From Anaerobiospirillum sp. NML120449 (lineage in GTDB: Bacteria; Pseudomonadota; Gammaproteobacteria; Enterobacterales; Succinivibrionaceae), in assembly GCF_023051105.1 (NCBI RefSeq), contig NZ_JALKIL010000001.1, forward strand, positions 62,001 to 126,000: 64,000 bases of DNA. Reading direction: 5' to 3'. Under the pieces are notes generated by a model. That model made no database searches and was not told the DNA's origin. It saw only the letters and a list, made by a program, of their open reading frames with translations. Position 1 is the stretch's first letter, and every line of letters starts with the position of its first letter. A program made the position numbers and the translations under genes. Below, piece by piece: positions 18,345-27,988 of the stretch.

Positions 18345-19679
18345 ATGCCAGGATTTGCTCACTTTCTGTACTTTTTGCTTACCTCACATATTAACGATCC
18401 CTGTGGTGATGACAGAGAAGAGGGCCTTGATTACAGCAGCGAAAATGATGCGGCCGCTGATAGTCGTGATAAGGCCGCCGAGCTGCTGCGCACTTCCCTG
18501 AGAGCTGCCGTAGTGGCTGCTGCGGGCAAGGAGAGCACCTATGGCTGTTATCAGGCTGGTCTGGACATAGTCAATGGCATGAAGCCTGATGACAAGAACC
18601 GTGTGCTCTTTGATGACAGTGACCGTAAGAGCACCTGTGTGTTCATGATACGTGCGGCCTATGATCTGGCTGCCATGCTCGACGAATGCTGTAATGCCTC
18701 CCAGCGCCGTATCATTGTGGGCGATGTTGATGCCAGAGACCTGCTTATTGTCATGATGGCTGCAGCCTTAACTGACCGTGACATGGTGCTCAGCGATGAT
18801 GCCCAGGTAAAGGGCAGCACTGAGGATACCTTCCTTGTAAGCTCCCAGACCTTAAGCCGCAGTATTCAGAGCACTGTAGACAAGGTCTTTGCCGGTGGCG
18901 GCGGAGCTGTCAGCGTCAGCAGCTGCTCTATTAGCAAGGGCATCAGCTCAGGTCGTGGCACCTGTGCCGAGGAAGAAGAGGGCGCTGGTGAAAGCGCTGC
19001 TGCCATGTTTGATCTTCTGCACATAGGTGATCTGGCCAAAAAGGCAGTTAACTCTACCAGCAGTGTAATCATTGAGGGCTCAGCATCAGCTGGTGGCTCT
19101 GATGCCTCTGCAGGCGGCCGCTGGAGCTTTGAGCAGCTGCTGCGTGAGGTCTTCATGTTCCGTGAGCGTATTGATATGGAGACCAGAGGCGTACTGACAG
19201 CCTCTACTGTCAGCAGCCATTCTTTCCATGGTCTGTTTATGGGTGTGCTGCTGCCTGCCGTATCAGGCATGTACATTATCAGAACCCGGGTTAAGGATTT
19301 AAGTGCCCATGGTCAGCATGAGGACATCAGACATATGCTGGTAACCTCTCCTGCTTTCCTCAATGACGTTGATATGGATGATGATGCCCCTGATCTTGCC
19401 CTGACAGTGTCATCAGGCAAGGGCCTTGATGTGGATCTGGCAGCAGACGTTCATGACTGGAGTCAGGCACCTGTGCTCGATGTGCTGGTTAACAATAAGG
19501 CAGGTATTGTTGCCATCAGGGAAAACCCTGAAAGCCGCAAGGACTTCAAGGCCTTTGCCGGTATCAGCATCACCTCCGAGGGCAGCAGCTCCACTGTACG
19601 CTGCTCCATGCACGAAGGTGAGATCACTCTGAGCGAAAATCTTGAGTTCATCGCCCCGGGCCGCTTTGTCATCAGATGA
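18345..19679 (+). CDS. Hypothetical protein, 444 residues
   Basis: I do not recognise the family. The start at 18345 has AGAGG eight bases upstream; an in-frame ATG at 18309 lacks a ribosome site. There is no signal peptide and no strong membrane helix. Residues 1-180 look like a globular alpha/beta domain (DSDRKSTCVFMIRAAYDLAAML, then RRIIVGDVDARDLLIVMM). Residues about 190-270 are Gly/Ser/Ala/Glu-rich and probably flexible. The last 190 residues are again globular, with VSGMYIIRTRVKDL and VRENPESRKDFKAFAG-like beta-strand-rich sequence. Codon use matches its neighbours and the frame is long and clean, so it is a real gene. It lies between the MoxR/DUF5682 pair and creD, but too far from either to infer an operon. 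Confidence 0.75.
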   Translation: MPGFAHFLYFLLTSHINDPCGDDREEGLDYSSENDAAADSRDKAAELLRTSLRAAVVAAAGKESTYGCYQAGLDIVNGMKPDDKNRVLFDDSDRKSTCVFMIRAAYDLAAMLDECCNASQRRIIVGDVDARDLLIVMMAAALTDRDMVLSDDAQVKGSTEDTFLVSSQTLSRSIQSTVDKVFAGGGGAVSVSSCSISKGISSGRGTCAEEEEGAGESAAAMFDLLHIGDLAKKAVNSTSSVIIEGSASAGGSDASAGGRWSFEQLLREVFMFRERIDMETRGVLTASTVSSHSFHGLFMGVLLPAVSGMYIIRTRVKDLSAHGQHEDIRHMLVTSPAFLNDVDMDDDAPDLALTVSSGKGLDVDLAADVHDWSQAPVLDVLVNNKAGIVAIRENPESRKDFKAFAGISITSEGSSSTVRCSMHEGEITLSENLEFIAPGRFVIR

Positions 19680-20455
19680 CAGCCCGACACGGTCCGGTAA
19701 GTCCAGGGTTCTCCAGGATTTGCAGCTCCCTGGGGCATATGCCCCACATCCAGAGCCACAGTCATGGCATCTGCCCCACAGCCATGTCATATGCTCCAGA
19801 GCCAAAGTCATGGCAAATGCCTTGTCATAGCCATACTTCAGTGACTGCACTTGCCTGTGATGACCTTTTAGTAATGACTTCTCAGAGCTTCAGGAACAGT
19901 TAACTGGGCTGAGACTTAAGGCGCATGTATCTGACAGAGCAGGCACTATTTCATACCTTTATGGTCATGGACGAGTGCCTGTTTTGCTTTGGCCCAGGCA
20001 AAGGCTGAATAAAGACAAGACGGGCTTACAGGCGTACCTGTATGACGAGGCCATACTGACAGACAGGTAATGCAGCAAGGGCATGGCAGCAGGCAGGTCA
20101 GGCAGCAAGGGCATGGCAGCAGGCAGCTCAGGCAGCAAGGGCATTGGGGCAGTCAGGTCAGTGCATAAAAGAGCCGGGGGATATGTTTCAATCAGAGGGG
20201 CGCTGCATAAATGCTTTTGATGGCCTGAGGACACTGGGGGCCTGCCTTACGGCAATTGACTGCAGTTATTATGTTGTCATGATGCTTGCCTGAAAGTACG
20301 CTCTTTAAGCATAATGGCCCTTGAGTATTATTTTCTGCATAATGCAAGGCCGTCATAAGGATACGGCATTTGAGGTGCACAGTATTTAATAACATGCAGA
20401 TCCGGGTACACGGTACTTTGCTTTTTTATCAGATGACATAAAGCCAGGAAGGTCA
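19680..20455. other. Gap with CATGG-rich sequence and a 30-bp repeat
   Basis: About 780 bp upstream of creD. The segment 19737-19835 repeats CAGAGCCA and CATGGCA(A/T) words. A 30-bp tandem repeat lies at 20071-20160. No gene or clear promoter is seen, although AAGCCAGGAAGG just before 20456 is the creD ribosome site. Confidence 0.5.
20071..20160. repeat. 30-bp tandem repeat, 3 copies
   Basis: Units of exactly 30 bp containing GCAGCAAGGGCATGGCAGCA start at 20071, 20101 and 20131; the third is the most diverged. Minus-strand translation would be a 10-residue Leu/Pro/Ala repeat, but there is no gene. Confidence 0.88.
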
Positions 20456-23400
20456 ATGCACAATCAGACAACTAACAGCCAGTCCCCGGATCAGATCTCA
20501 CCAGTTCCGCACTCTGCGCACTATGGGCATAATGAGGTCACTGACATCCTGAGCTCTGACGGAGACTTAACTGCAGGTATCAGTGAGTATGATGACCAGA
20601 TAATTGAGCTTGAGGCCATTGATCCTGTGCCCTCATCTGCAGGGACTGGCCTTGCTGCCAGAGCCGCCCGCGCCTATCAGAGCACCATGAGTGCCAACAG
20701 CTCTTCCCGTCAGGGCAGCCATATCGATGCCTGGGATGATGACGCCCCGTCCTTTACTCAGACAAATAAGCACAGCGCTTTCACTGCCTCTGACAGCAAC
20801 AGTGACCACTCCTGGTCCCACCATGCAGCCTCTGCCCATGGCTATGGCCATGGCAATGCCCGTGACAATGAATCTGCCCATGACAATGAGCCTGTACATG
20901 GCAATGCCCGTAACAATGAGCCTGTCCATGATCACGGATACTTATATGAAAATGACAGCGAAGCCAAGCATGAGTCTTATCAGGATGATTCAGGGCTGGC
21001 CAGTCGGACATACGGCGCAGCCAGTGCCGACTATTCAGTCAGTGCAGACAGTTCGGCCAGCGCATCAGGTGCCGACCATGCAGTCATAGCATCAGGTGCC
21101 GACCACTCATCCAGCGCATCCAGTGAAGTCAGTTCAGCCAGTGCAGAAGATTCGGCCAGCTCAGCAAGGGCCGATCATTTTGACAGCCGCATGACCCTCA
21201 GGAATGAAAATGCTCCATCCTTAGTAAGTGACAGTATTGAGCGTGAACAGGAGTTTGGTGCGGGCGCTGCAGTATCAGCTGAAGTTGCTGAGGCGGCTGA
21301 GGCTGAGGCTGAGGATCAGGCAGGCGCTCAGGCAGCCGGGCTCGAGGCCTTATCTAATGACTCCGGGCCATCAGCTTCAGATGCTGGCAGTGAGCACCTG
21401 GCAACGGCAGCGGCTGCCGAAGGGGATGTCGGCCGTGAGGAAAATGCCGTTGTACAGCCGGAAGCTGATTTACAGAAGTCTTACGAATGCCTTTGCTCTG
21501 ATGCCCAGGGCTCAGGTAATGACTCTGATTATGGCTCTGATGATGACAAGGCTGAGAGTGGTCATTTAGATGTCGGCGCCGGAGGGGATAAGCAACAGAG
21601 GTTTTTTGATTCGGGCATAAGCCCGGGCAGCACTGCCGGGCAGGAAGTACAAAGTGATGCCCGGAGCAGTAAGAATAATCAACAGCCAGAAAGTGGCGGC
21701 AGTCAAAGCATCCGCCATGGGGAGAGCAATTTTATGAGTGAAGAACAGACAGCAGTCAGGCAGGATCAGGCGCAACCTGATCTTTCTGGCGCTGCTGCAG
21801 ATACCGCCAGCCCGCAGGGTGCCGCAGGTTCTGTCCCTCAGGGCAACTGGGCGTCCATGCCTGGCGGTGCCACTGTACCGCCATATCCATGGGGGGCCCG
21901 TCCTACGGTACAGGGCATGTATCAGGCCCCAGGTCAGGGCCAGATGCCTCAGGGCATGGTGCCGCCTGGCATGCCGCAGTCAGCCCAGCCGGGCATGCCA
22001 CCTGGCATGATGCCAGGCATGCCTTTCCCGCCTGGCTTTTATGGCATGCCGGGCCCTCAGGGCTCTCAAATGCGCTTTGCGCCATGGCCTTATCCGCCTC
22101 AAATGGCCATGGCCATGGGCATGCCTTATGGCCAGCCTCACCCCGGTACTGGCGCTCAAGGCTCTGCTCCACAGGGAGCTGGCGCACAGGCAGCCCCCGT
22201 CAAGGGTAACGGGCACGATAATGCAGCCCCGGGAGATGCCGCTCATTTGGCTGATGATAATGCCTCTGCTCAGAGCAGGGGCGCAACAGGTGCTCAGGGC
22301 GCAATAGAGCAGGCTCAGTCCATGGCTCAGTCCATGGCACACGCCCCTGGCAAGACTGCCCCTCAAACTCAGGTTCATGCACATGCTGACAGCCATGCCC
22401 AGCCTCAGCACAGAGCTTCAGTATCTGCTCCATTTAATGGCTCTGATCAGCCTCATGGCCCTCAGGGACAGACTGTCAGTGACTACAGCCAGTATCCAGG
22501 CATGCCCGGTCGCGATGAACTTGCCCGTGGTCCGGGAGCTCACACAGGTGCTTATAACGCAGCGGGCGCTGCAGCTGTAGCCCCTGGCCCGGCTGGCACT
22601 GTAAGAGTCACTGTTTCACCTGGCAACGGATCAGGCAGAGGCCCTGGCAATTACGCCGGCAATGGCAACGCCATGCGGGCAGCTGGCGGATCAGGTGGCG
22701 CCGGCGGCGGCAATGGAGGACATGGCAGGGGATTGTGGGGACAGGATGACTGGAACACAGGAGGATCTGTGACTTCAAATAATGTTAATGATGGCGAGAA
22801 GTGGTTTGAAAATCTGGCTGTCCACATTTTCATGGTGGCCATTATTTCCCTCCTGCTGCTCATTCCGTCCATGTTTTTTGAAAATGTACTATCTGATCGT
22901 CAGTACACGGAAAACTCAGCTATTGAGTCCATTACCACCCCGTGGGGTGGCAGTCAGCTGGTCTCTGATCCTCAGCTGTACATTTCAGCTACTGTAGAAA
23001 AGCGCACAGTAAACACCTATGAGGAAGATGGTGAGCTCTACACCAGGCAGACACGCTCACAGGCTCTTGCCGAATGGTATTTCATTTCCGATTTTGCCCA
23101 CTCCTCCAGCACCCTGACCTCCGAGGTGCGCAAGCGCGGCAATTACGAGGCTCTTTTGTACAAGGTAAGAGTAGAGCAGCAGGGCTCCTTTGATCTGGCC
23201 CACATTGCTGATCGTCTCAATACCATTGAATCTGACGTCTCGGTAAGAAAAGCTGATATCAAACTGTATTTTGGTGTGCTTGATACCGGCGGTATCGATG
23301 AGGTTCACTACGTTAATGTTAACGGCCGTGACTTCCCGGCACAGCCATCAGCCCGTGACAGCGGCTTCTGTATCAGCCTGAGCTCACAGGATATCAGTGA

Positions 23401-24607
23401 CATTATGTCCGCCCGTCCTCTGGGGGAGAGCTCTCCAACCGATGGCCGTCCGGCTCTGTACAATACCCTTGATGCCGATGCTGAGCGTGCCCGTGAGGAC
23501 AATACAGCTGCAGCTCATGCAGGTCGTGCCGAAAGCTCATCGTACCGTCTGCTCCGTCCGGGTCAGATTGAGTACCGTGCTGCCTTTACCCTGCGCGGCT
23601 CCCAGCAGTTCAAGTATCAGCCTCTGGGCGTGGAGAGCACCACTGCCATATCAGGCAGTGGCATTGTGCCATCATTCCAGGGCCGTTTCCTGCCATCGGA
23701 GCACAGCGTTGATGAGCAGAACAGGACCTTTGAGGCCCTGTACCGCCTGAGCAGCCTGGCTACAGGCACAGCCGATCACCTGAAGGTCGAAAAGTTCAGA
23801 CTGTCAGAGTCCAGTGGCTATGTAGTAAGCCTTGCTGACCGCTCCATGTCCTACACCCTCATTGAGCGCCTGACCAAGTATGTACTGCTCTTTATTGCCA
23901 TGACCTTTGTGACCGTACTGGCCTTTGAAATAGTCTCACGCCGTACTGTCTCCCTGGTACAGTATGTGGTGGTAGGTTCAGCCCTGATTCTGTTCTACAT
24001 GGTACTGCTGTCCATGTCTGAGCACTTCAGCTTTACCGTATCCTATGTCACCGCCGCCGTGCTCATGTCTGGCATGATTGCCCTGTACCTCAAGGCCGTA
24101 CTCAACTCGGTCCGCAGCGCAGCATGCATACTGCTGATGCTGCTGGCCATGTACTCAGTACTCTTTGCCATTGTGCATATCCAGGCCTATGCTCTGCTGG
24201 TAGGCACCATATTGCTGGTAGTGATGCTGGGCGTAATCATGTATATCACCCGCCGCATCAACCACAAGGGCAGCAGCCTCCTGTCCCAGTATGCCCAGGC
24301 CTCCGGCCCGGTCATGGCCAGGGCAGCCGCAGCTGCCGCCGCCACGGCCGCCGCTCCGGCCGGCGCCTCGTCCGACAGTGGCAAGTCATGGTCTAATGCC
24401 AGACCACGCACCGCCCCGGTAAGCGTACCGGCCGCTGCTCCATTCCAGTCCCAGACTCATGAGCAGCACGCTGACGCGCCGGAGGCAGCTGCAGCTGCAG
24501 CAGCCAGCGGCCGCGCCGCCGTTGAGGCCGAAGCCGCCGCTGCCACGGCCGATGACAGGGACAATGCCGCAGGCACCGACAGTGCAACCGGCAACTCCGG
24601 CAAGTAA
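20456..24607 (+). CDS. creD: CreD-family inner-membrane protein with a giant disordered N-terminus
   Basis: 1383 residues; E. coli CreD has 450. The CreD core starts near residue 780: helix VHIFMVAIISLLLLIPSMFF, a periplasmic beta-rich domain, then four or more helices from about 1130 to 1272 with FVTVLAFEIVSRRTVSLVQY, VVVGSALILFYMVLLSMSEH and AALLVG-like segments, closely following E. coli CreD. Residues 1-780 are low-complexity: Ser/Ala/Asp-rich with His-rich stretches at about 120-165, then a Pro/Gly/Met/Gln-rich region (repeated PGM, about 485-580), then Gly-rich. The tail after 1272 is Ala-rich. The start has AGGAAGG before the ATG. The long N-terminus would be cytoplasmic by CreD topology. 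In other bacteria CreD links to envelope stress and beta-lactam response; the creBC regulators are not nearby. A strong terminator follows. Confidence 0.9.
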   Translation: MHNQTTNSQSPDQISPVPHSAHYGHNEVTDILSSDGDLTAGISEYDDQIIELEAIDPVPSSAGTGLAARAARAYQSTMSANSSSRQGSHIDAWDDDAPSFTQTNKHSAFTASDSNSDHSWSHHAASAHGYGHGNARDNESAHDNEPVHGNARNNEPVHDHGYLYENDSEAKHESYQDDSGLASRTYGAASADYSVSADSSASASGADHAVIASGADHSSSASSEVSSASAEDSASSARADHFDSRMTLRNENAPSLVSDSIEREQEFGAGAAVSAEVAEAAEAEAEDQAGAQAAGLEALSNDSGPSASDAGSEHLATAAAAEGDVGREENAVVQPEADLQKSYECLCSDAQGSGNDSDYGSDDDKAESGHLDVGAGGDKQQRFFDSGISPGSTAGQEVQSDARSSKNNQQPESGGSQSIRHGESNFMSEEQTAVRQDQAQPDLSGAAADTASPQGAAGSVPQGNWASMPGGATVPPYPWGARPTVQGMYQAPGQGQMPQGMVPPGMPQSAQPGMPPGMMPGMPFPPGFYGMPGPQGSQMRFAPWPYPPQMAMAMGMPYGQPHPGTGAQGSAPQGAGAQAAPVKGNGHDNAAPGDAAHLADDNASAQSRGATGAQGAIEQAQSMAQSMAHAPGKTAPQTQVHAHADSHAQPQHRASVSAPFNGSDQPHGPQGQTVSDYSQYPGMPGRDELARGPGAHTGAYNAAGAAAVAPGPAGTVRVTVSPGNGSGRGPGNYAGNGNAMRAAGGSGGAGGGNGGHGRGLWGQDDWNTGGSVTSNNVNDGEKWFENLAVHIFMVAIISLLLLIPSMFFENVLSDRQYTENSAIESITTPWGGSQLVSDPQLYISATVEKRTVNTYEEDGELYTRQTRSQALAEWYFISDFAHSSSTLTSEVRKRGNYEALLYKVRVEQQGSFDLAHIADRLNTIESDVSVRKADIKLYFGVLDTGGIDEVHYVNVNGRDFPAQPSARDSGFCISLSSQDISDIMSARPLGESSPTDGRPALYNTLDADAERAREDNTAAAHAGRAESSSYRLLRPGQIEYRAAFTLRGSQQFKYQPLGVESTTAISGSGIVPSFQGRFLPSEHSVDEQNRTFEALYRLSSLATGTADHLKVEKFRLSESSGYVVSLADRSMSYTLIERLTKYVLLFIAMTFVTVLAFEIVSRRTVSLVQYVVVGSALILFYMVLLSMSEHFSFTVSYVTAAVLMSGMIALYLKAVLNSVRSAACILLMLLAMYSVLFAIVHIQAYALLVGTILLVVMLGVIMYITRRINHKGSSLLSQYAQASGPVMARAAAAAAATAAAPAGASSDSGKSWSNARPRTAPVSVPAAAPFQSQTHEQHADAPEAAAAAAASGRAAVEAEAAAATADDRDNAAGTDSATGNSGK

Positions 24608-25219
24608 GCCGTCCATAAGCCTGCAGGCCCAATAAAGAAGGCGGCAGGCCACAAAGCCATAAAGGCACCACGATCAGAGCTCATACTCAGGTCATGGTGC
24701 CTTTTTTATTATCAGCTCGCGCCGTCCTGTTATGCCTCCCTGAGGTGGCACGGGCGGCCAGTAAAGGGCGCAGTAAAGGGGCAACCAGGGATACAGCAGG
24801 AGTGCAATGTTAGGCCCGGCCAGGTCAGTAGCCGGGCGTGTGTGCAGCTGCACGGCATATGCCGCAGGCGGCAATGTATCAAGCGTACATTCATTATTGT
24901 GATATTAATGGCTTTTATGAACTGTCCGGAACAAAGCAGGGGCACAGCGCCGGGATGTATGAAACGGTATTGCGGCAAGCTTTAGCCGCATTTTTGCCGC
25001 CTTATGGTGCAAAAAGTCCTTTGAATGAGCAAAACAGTGGGATTAGAGTGCGGCCAGGGAGAAAAAAAGCTTCATAAAACGATCAGAAAAGCTTTTATTG
25101 AAAAATCTTGATACAGAAACGGTCTTTGCTATAGATATGAAGATTTTCTATTTGACGGGCATATATAACACAATCTTAATCTGACAGTGGACAGAGTTAA
25201 AAAGAAAGGGCGTAGCAAC
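24608..25219. other. Gap between creD and the flgE promoter
   Basis: Contains the creD terminator and then about 500 bp of unassigned sequence. A frame at 24838-25077 has no recognisable product. The last 150 bases become AT-rich, leading into the sigma-54 promoter. Confidence 0.5.
24661..24710 (+). terminator. Terminator of creD
   Basis: Perfect 10-bp arms AAAGGCACCA and TGGTGCCTTT, with a 24-base loop and a run of T. Confidence 0.85.
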
Positions 25220-25235
25220 TGGCACAGGCGTTGCT
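25220..25235 (+). promoter_or_regulatory. Sigma-54 promoter of flgE
   Basis: TGGCACAGGCGTTGCT fits the -24/-12 consensus TGGCAC-N5-TTGC(A/T) exactly in bases and spacing. Transcription would start near 25247, about 76 bases before the flgE start codon. This points to class II/III flagellar control by an enhancer-binding protein of the FlrA/FlrC or FleQ/FleR type. Confidence 0.88.
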
Positions 25236-25322
25236 CATGTGAGCTTAGACAGGATGGCTCTGGAGAGAAAAACCGCCTGTTGTTTCAGGTCTTTTTATTC
25301 TTCGACTAGTGGGGTAGAACTC

Positions 25323-26981
25323 ATGTTTGGTATTTCTGTCAGTGGCATTAAGAATTCTCAGAAGCATATCGATGTTACTTCCAATAACATCGCTAACTCG
25401 AATTCTTTTGGCTTTAAAAAATCCCGTGCTGAGTTTGCTGATGTTTATGCCAACAGCATTTTCAGTAATGGCAAAACTGCCTCAGGCATGGGTGTGGTCA
25501 ATACAACTGTAGCCCAGCAGTTCGTACAGGGTAATCTCTCCGGCGACACCGGTAACCCTCTTGATATGGCCATTCAGGGCAACGGTTTCTTCGTACTGTC
25601 CGCTCCGGGCAGTGACGGTTTCACTTTCACCCGTAACGGTGCTTTCCAGACCGACAAGGATGGCTATATCGTAACCGCTACTGGTGACTATCTGCAGGGC
25701 TGGGACGTCAACGCTGACGGCACTTCCTCCTCCCTGGATTTAAACAGCGCTCACAACATCAAGCTGCCATCTGACACTGGTGCTCCAAACCAGTCCAGCT
25801 CCATCGGCCTTGGTGTAAACCTGCCAGCCGATAAAGAGCCTGTAAAGTTTGAAGACCTCAAGGCCGACCCTTGGGGCAAGACCCTTACTGCTGATCAGAT
25901 GAAGGGTGAGAACCTTAAGTATGGCTTAATGCGTAAGCCTGATGGCACAGTTGATACCGGTAACCCACCAGATCCAACCTCTTTCAAGCAGTACATTACC
26001 AATTTCGATCCAAAGGATTCCAAGACTTATCACGCCTCCACTTCTCAGACCATTCATGACTCTCTGGGTACTGCCCACACTGTTACCTACTACATGATTA
26101 AGATGGGTCCTGAGAATGCAACTGATGGTAAGAACAATACCGTCTGGACCGTTATCCCATACGTAGACGGTAAGCCAGTAGACGTAGCTCAGCAGGGCAA
26201 TGAAAACCCTGTAGCCATCACTGTTCCAGGTTCCAGCACCTCATCAGTAGCCGGTTCCAACTTCTTCGGTTTCAAGATTACCTTTGAGCCAAATGGCGAA
26301 ATGAAGGGCATGGTCCCAGGCAAGATTGACCTGGTAAACCCAAATGCAGCCGGCGCTCTTACCAACAGCCTGCGTGAGCAGCTTTTTGGTAAGCCAAATG
26401 ATGCCCAGGGCGGCACCATGACAGGTGGCGGTAACTACCTGGATCCTACATTTGAAAATGATCCAAATGGTAAGAAGGCTCACTACAGCGGTGACGGCTC
26501 CCTGCATGGCGCTCTTGGTCAGGGTACTGATCCGCAGCAGATTATCAACATCAAGTTCAGCGCTACCCAGTACGGTTCTACCAATTTCCAGGTAACTGAA
26601 GCTCCGACCAATGACGGTTACTCCACCGGTATTCTCACCGGCATGTCCGTAGATGAGAACGGAATTATCCAGTGTGAGTACTCCAACGGCCAGCGTGAGG
26701 CCATTGGTAAGGTAGCTCTGGCAGACTTCGCCAATGCTCAGGGCCTCACCAAGATTGGTGACACCCAGTGGAAGCAGTCCAACAGCTCAGGCGAGGCTCA
26801 GGCCATGGAAGCTAACAGCGGTTCAGCCGGTTCCATTAAGGGCTCCAACCTGGAGCTGTCCAATGTGGACCTGACTGCCGAACTTGTTGAGCTGATTACC
26901 GCACAGCGTAACTATCAGGCCAATGCTCAGTCTCTGCAGACTAACAGCACAGTAATGGACGCCATTCTCAACGTCCGTTAA
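25323..26981 (+). CDS. flgE: Flagellar hook protein FlgE
   Basis: 552 residues, longer than E. coli FlgE (402), with extra sequence in the central surface-exposed domains. The N-terminus MFGISVSGIKNSQKHIDVTS with NNIANSNSFGFKKSRAEF is the flagellar rod/hook motif. GNPLDMAIQGNGFFVL and, at the end, ELVELITAQRNYQANAQ with LQTNSTVMDAILNVR are typical of FlgE. The protein is exported by the flagellar type III system and polymerises into the hook. I chose 25323 because the sigma-54 transcript starts after the earlier in-frame codon at 25239, and GGGGTAG precedes the ATG. Unusually the gene stands alone: no other rod or hook genes flank it. A terminator follows. Confidence 0.95.
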   Translation: MFGISVSGIKNSQKHIDVTSNNIANSNSFGFKKSRAEFADVYANSIFSNGKTASGMGVVNTTVAQQFVQGNLSGDTGNPLDMAIQGNGFFVLSAPGSDGFTFTRNGAFQTDKDGYIVTATGDYLQGWDVNADGTSSSLDLNSAHNIKLPSDTGAPNQSSSIGLGVNLPADKEPVKFEDLKADPWGKTLTADQMKGENLKYGLMRKPDGTVDTGNPPDPTSFKQYITNFDPKDSKTYHASTSQTIHDSLGTAHTVTYYMIKMGPENATDGKNNTVWTVIPYVDGKPVDVAQQGNENPVAITVPGSSTSSVAGSNFFGFKITFEPNGEMKGMVPGKIDLVNPNAAGALTNSLREQLFGKPNDAQGGTMTGGGNYLDPTFENDPNGKKAHYSGDGSLHGALGQGTDPQQIINIKFSATQYGSTNFQVTEAPTNDGYSTGILTGMSVDENGIIQCEYSNGQREAIGKVALADFANAQGLTKIGDTQWKQSNSSGEAQAMEANSGSAGSIKGSNLELSNVDLTAELVELITAQRNYQANAQSLQTNSTVMDAILNVR

Positions 26982-27095
26982 GGCCACGGTTTTGGGGATA
27001 AGACCTCATGGTACACAGGTTTGAGAGTTTAGTGTGCCAGCAGGTCAGACCATCCCCATCTCATAAAGCTATCCCAAAGAATACTTCGATATATC

Positions 27096-27123
27096 AAAGC
27101 CGGGCTCCTCACCCGGCTTTTTT
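27096..27123 (+). terminator. Terminator of flgE
   Basis: Stem AAGCCGGG/CCCGGCTT with a short loop and six or more T. Confidence 0.9.
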
Positions 27124-27285
27124 AATGGAAAAAATCTGACCAGACCCGACGAGGTTCGTCATCCTGTCCTGTGCATGGCACCGGCAGAATCGGCTTTTGC
27201 CAGAGCCTCATGGCTCATGGACGCCGCCGCCTGGTCACGTGGCCTGCAGCCTGGCTGCAGGTGCGTGGAGGCGCGGATGTGGGCT

Positions 27286-27357
27286 GGCTGCGCCATGGCT
27301 GTGGGCCAAGGATGCGCCATGGCTGTGGGGTATGGCTGCACCATAGCTGTGGGACAT
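27286..27357. repeat. 24-bp tandem repeat, 3 copies
   Basis: Units start at 27286, 27310 and 27334 and share the core TGCRCCATRGCTGTGGG. The unit is a multiple of three and one frame reads an 8-residue Gly/Ala/Met/Cys repeat without a start codon context. Confidence 0.88.
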
Positions 27358-27466
27358 TGCTGTCGGCATTGTAGTAATGGCTGCAGTCATTGCATTCATG
27401 GCGGGCAGCGCGGGGGCATTTTGGGCAGGGCTTTGATTGTCTGTAGTCAGTCCAGGCTAAAAAAGC

Positions 27467-27472
27467 TATAAT
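27467..27472 (+). promoter_or_regulatory. Probable -10 box of the fmdB-aspS-yebC operon
   Basis: TATAAT followed by TGTGGG. Seventeen bases upstream is TAGTCA, a 4/6 match to TTGACA. Similar TATAAT-(T)GTGG boxes recur before other genes in the window. Confidence 0.4.
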
Positions 27473-27644
27473 TGTGGGCTTAGCAAAGCCTGACGGTCAG
27501 CTGTTACTGACCGGGGCCGACTGCCGTGCCGCCCATACGGTCCTGATGATTTTTCACGGGCTGCAGGCCGCCTGATGCAGTCATTTAAGTTGTCATGCTC
27601 CTTGAGGCCTGGTGCCTGGGGGGCTTAATTTGCAAGGTTTTTCG

Positions 27645-27902
27645 ATGCCATTTTATGAGTATCGCTGCTCAGGCTGCGGTCATACCCTGACAAAACTGCA
27701 GTCCATGAGCGCTCCAGCCCTTACTCACTGCCCTGCCTGTGAGCAGGAGACCCTGGTCAAGCTTATCAGCGCCTCCAATTGCGATCTGAAGGGTGTTGGT
27801 GTTTTTGGCAGTTCCAAATCACCTTTTAAGAACGAGAGCTGCTCTGCCGCACCGGCAGGCGGTGGCTGCCCTGGCTGTCCTGCCGCAGCGGGCAATCAGT
27901 AA
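27645..27902 (+). CDS. FmdB-family zinc-ribbon protein
   Basis: 85 residues. The N-terminus MPFYEYRCSGCGHTLTKLQS and CPACEQETLVKLIS form a CxxC...CxxC zinc ribbon characteristic of the FmdB family of small putative regulators. The C-terminal third is Ser/Gly/Cys-rich (SCSAAPAGGGCPGCPAAAG) with two to three more cysteines. The start at 27645 fits the conserved family beginning; AAGG lies upstream. The gene is commonly found directly upstream of aspS in Gammaproteobacteria, as here (86-base gap, no terminator), so the two are probably cotranscribed. The molecular role of the family is not known. Confidence 0.9.
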   Translation: MPFYEYRCSGCGHTLTKLQSMSAPALTHCPACEQETLVKLISASNCDLKGVGVFGSSKSPFKNESCSAAPAGGGCPGCPAAAGNQ

Positions 27903-27988
27903 AGGTCACTGTGAGCTGTCAGTAACAGAGCACTGTAGGCTGTGAGCTCCGGGTACGGATTTTTGATTAATTTCATAGGCAATTTCAT

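Larger units (their letters stand above)
26982..27644. other. Gap between flgE and fmdB
   Basis: Holds the flgE terminator, the 24-bp tandem repeat at 27286-27357 and a TATAAT -10 box at 27467-27472. No gene is supported. Confidence 0.5.
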
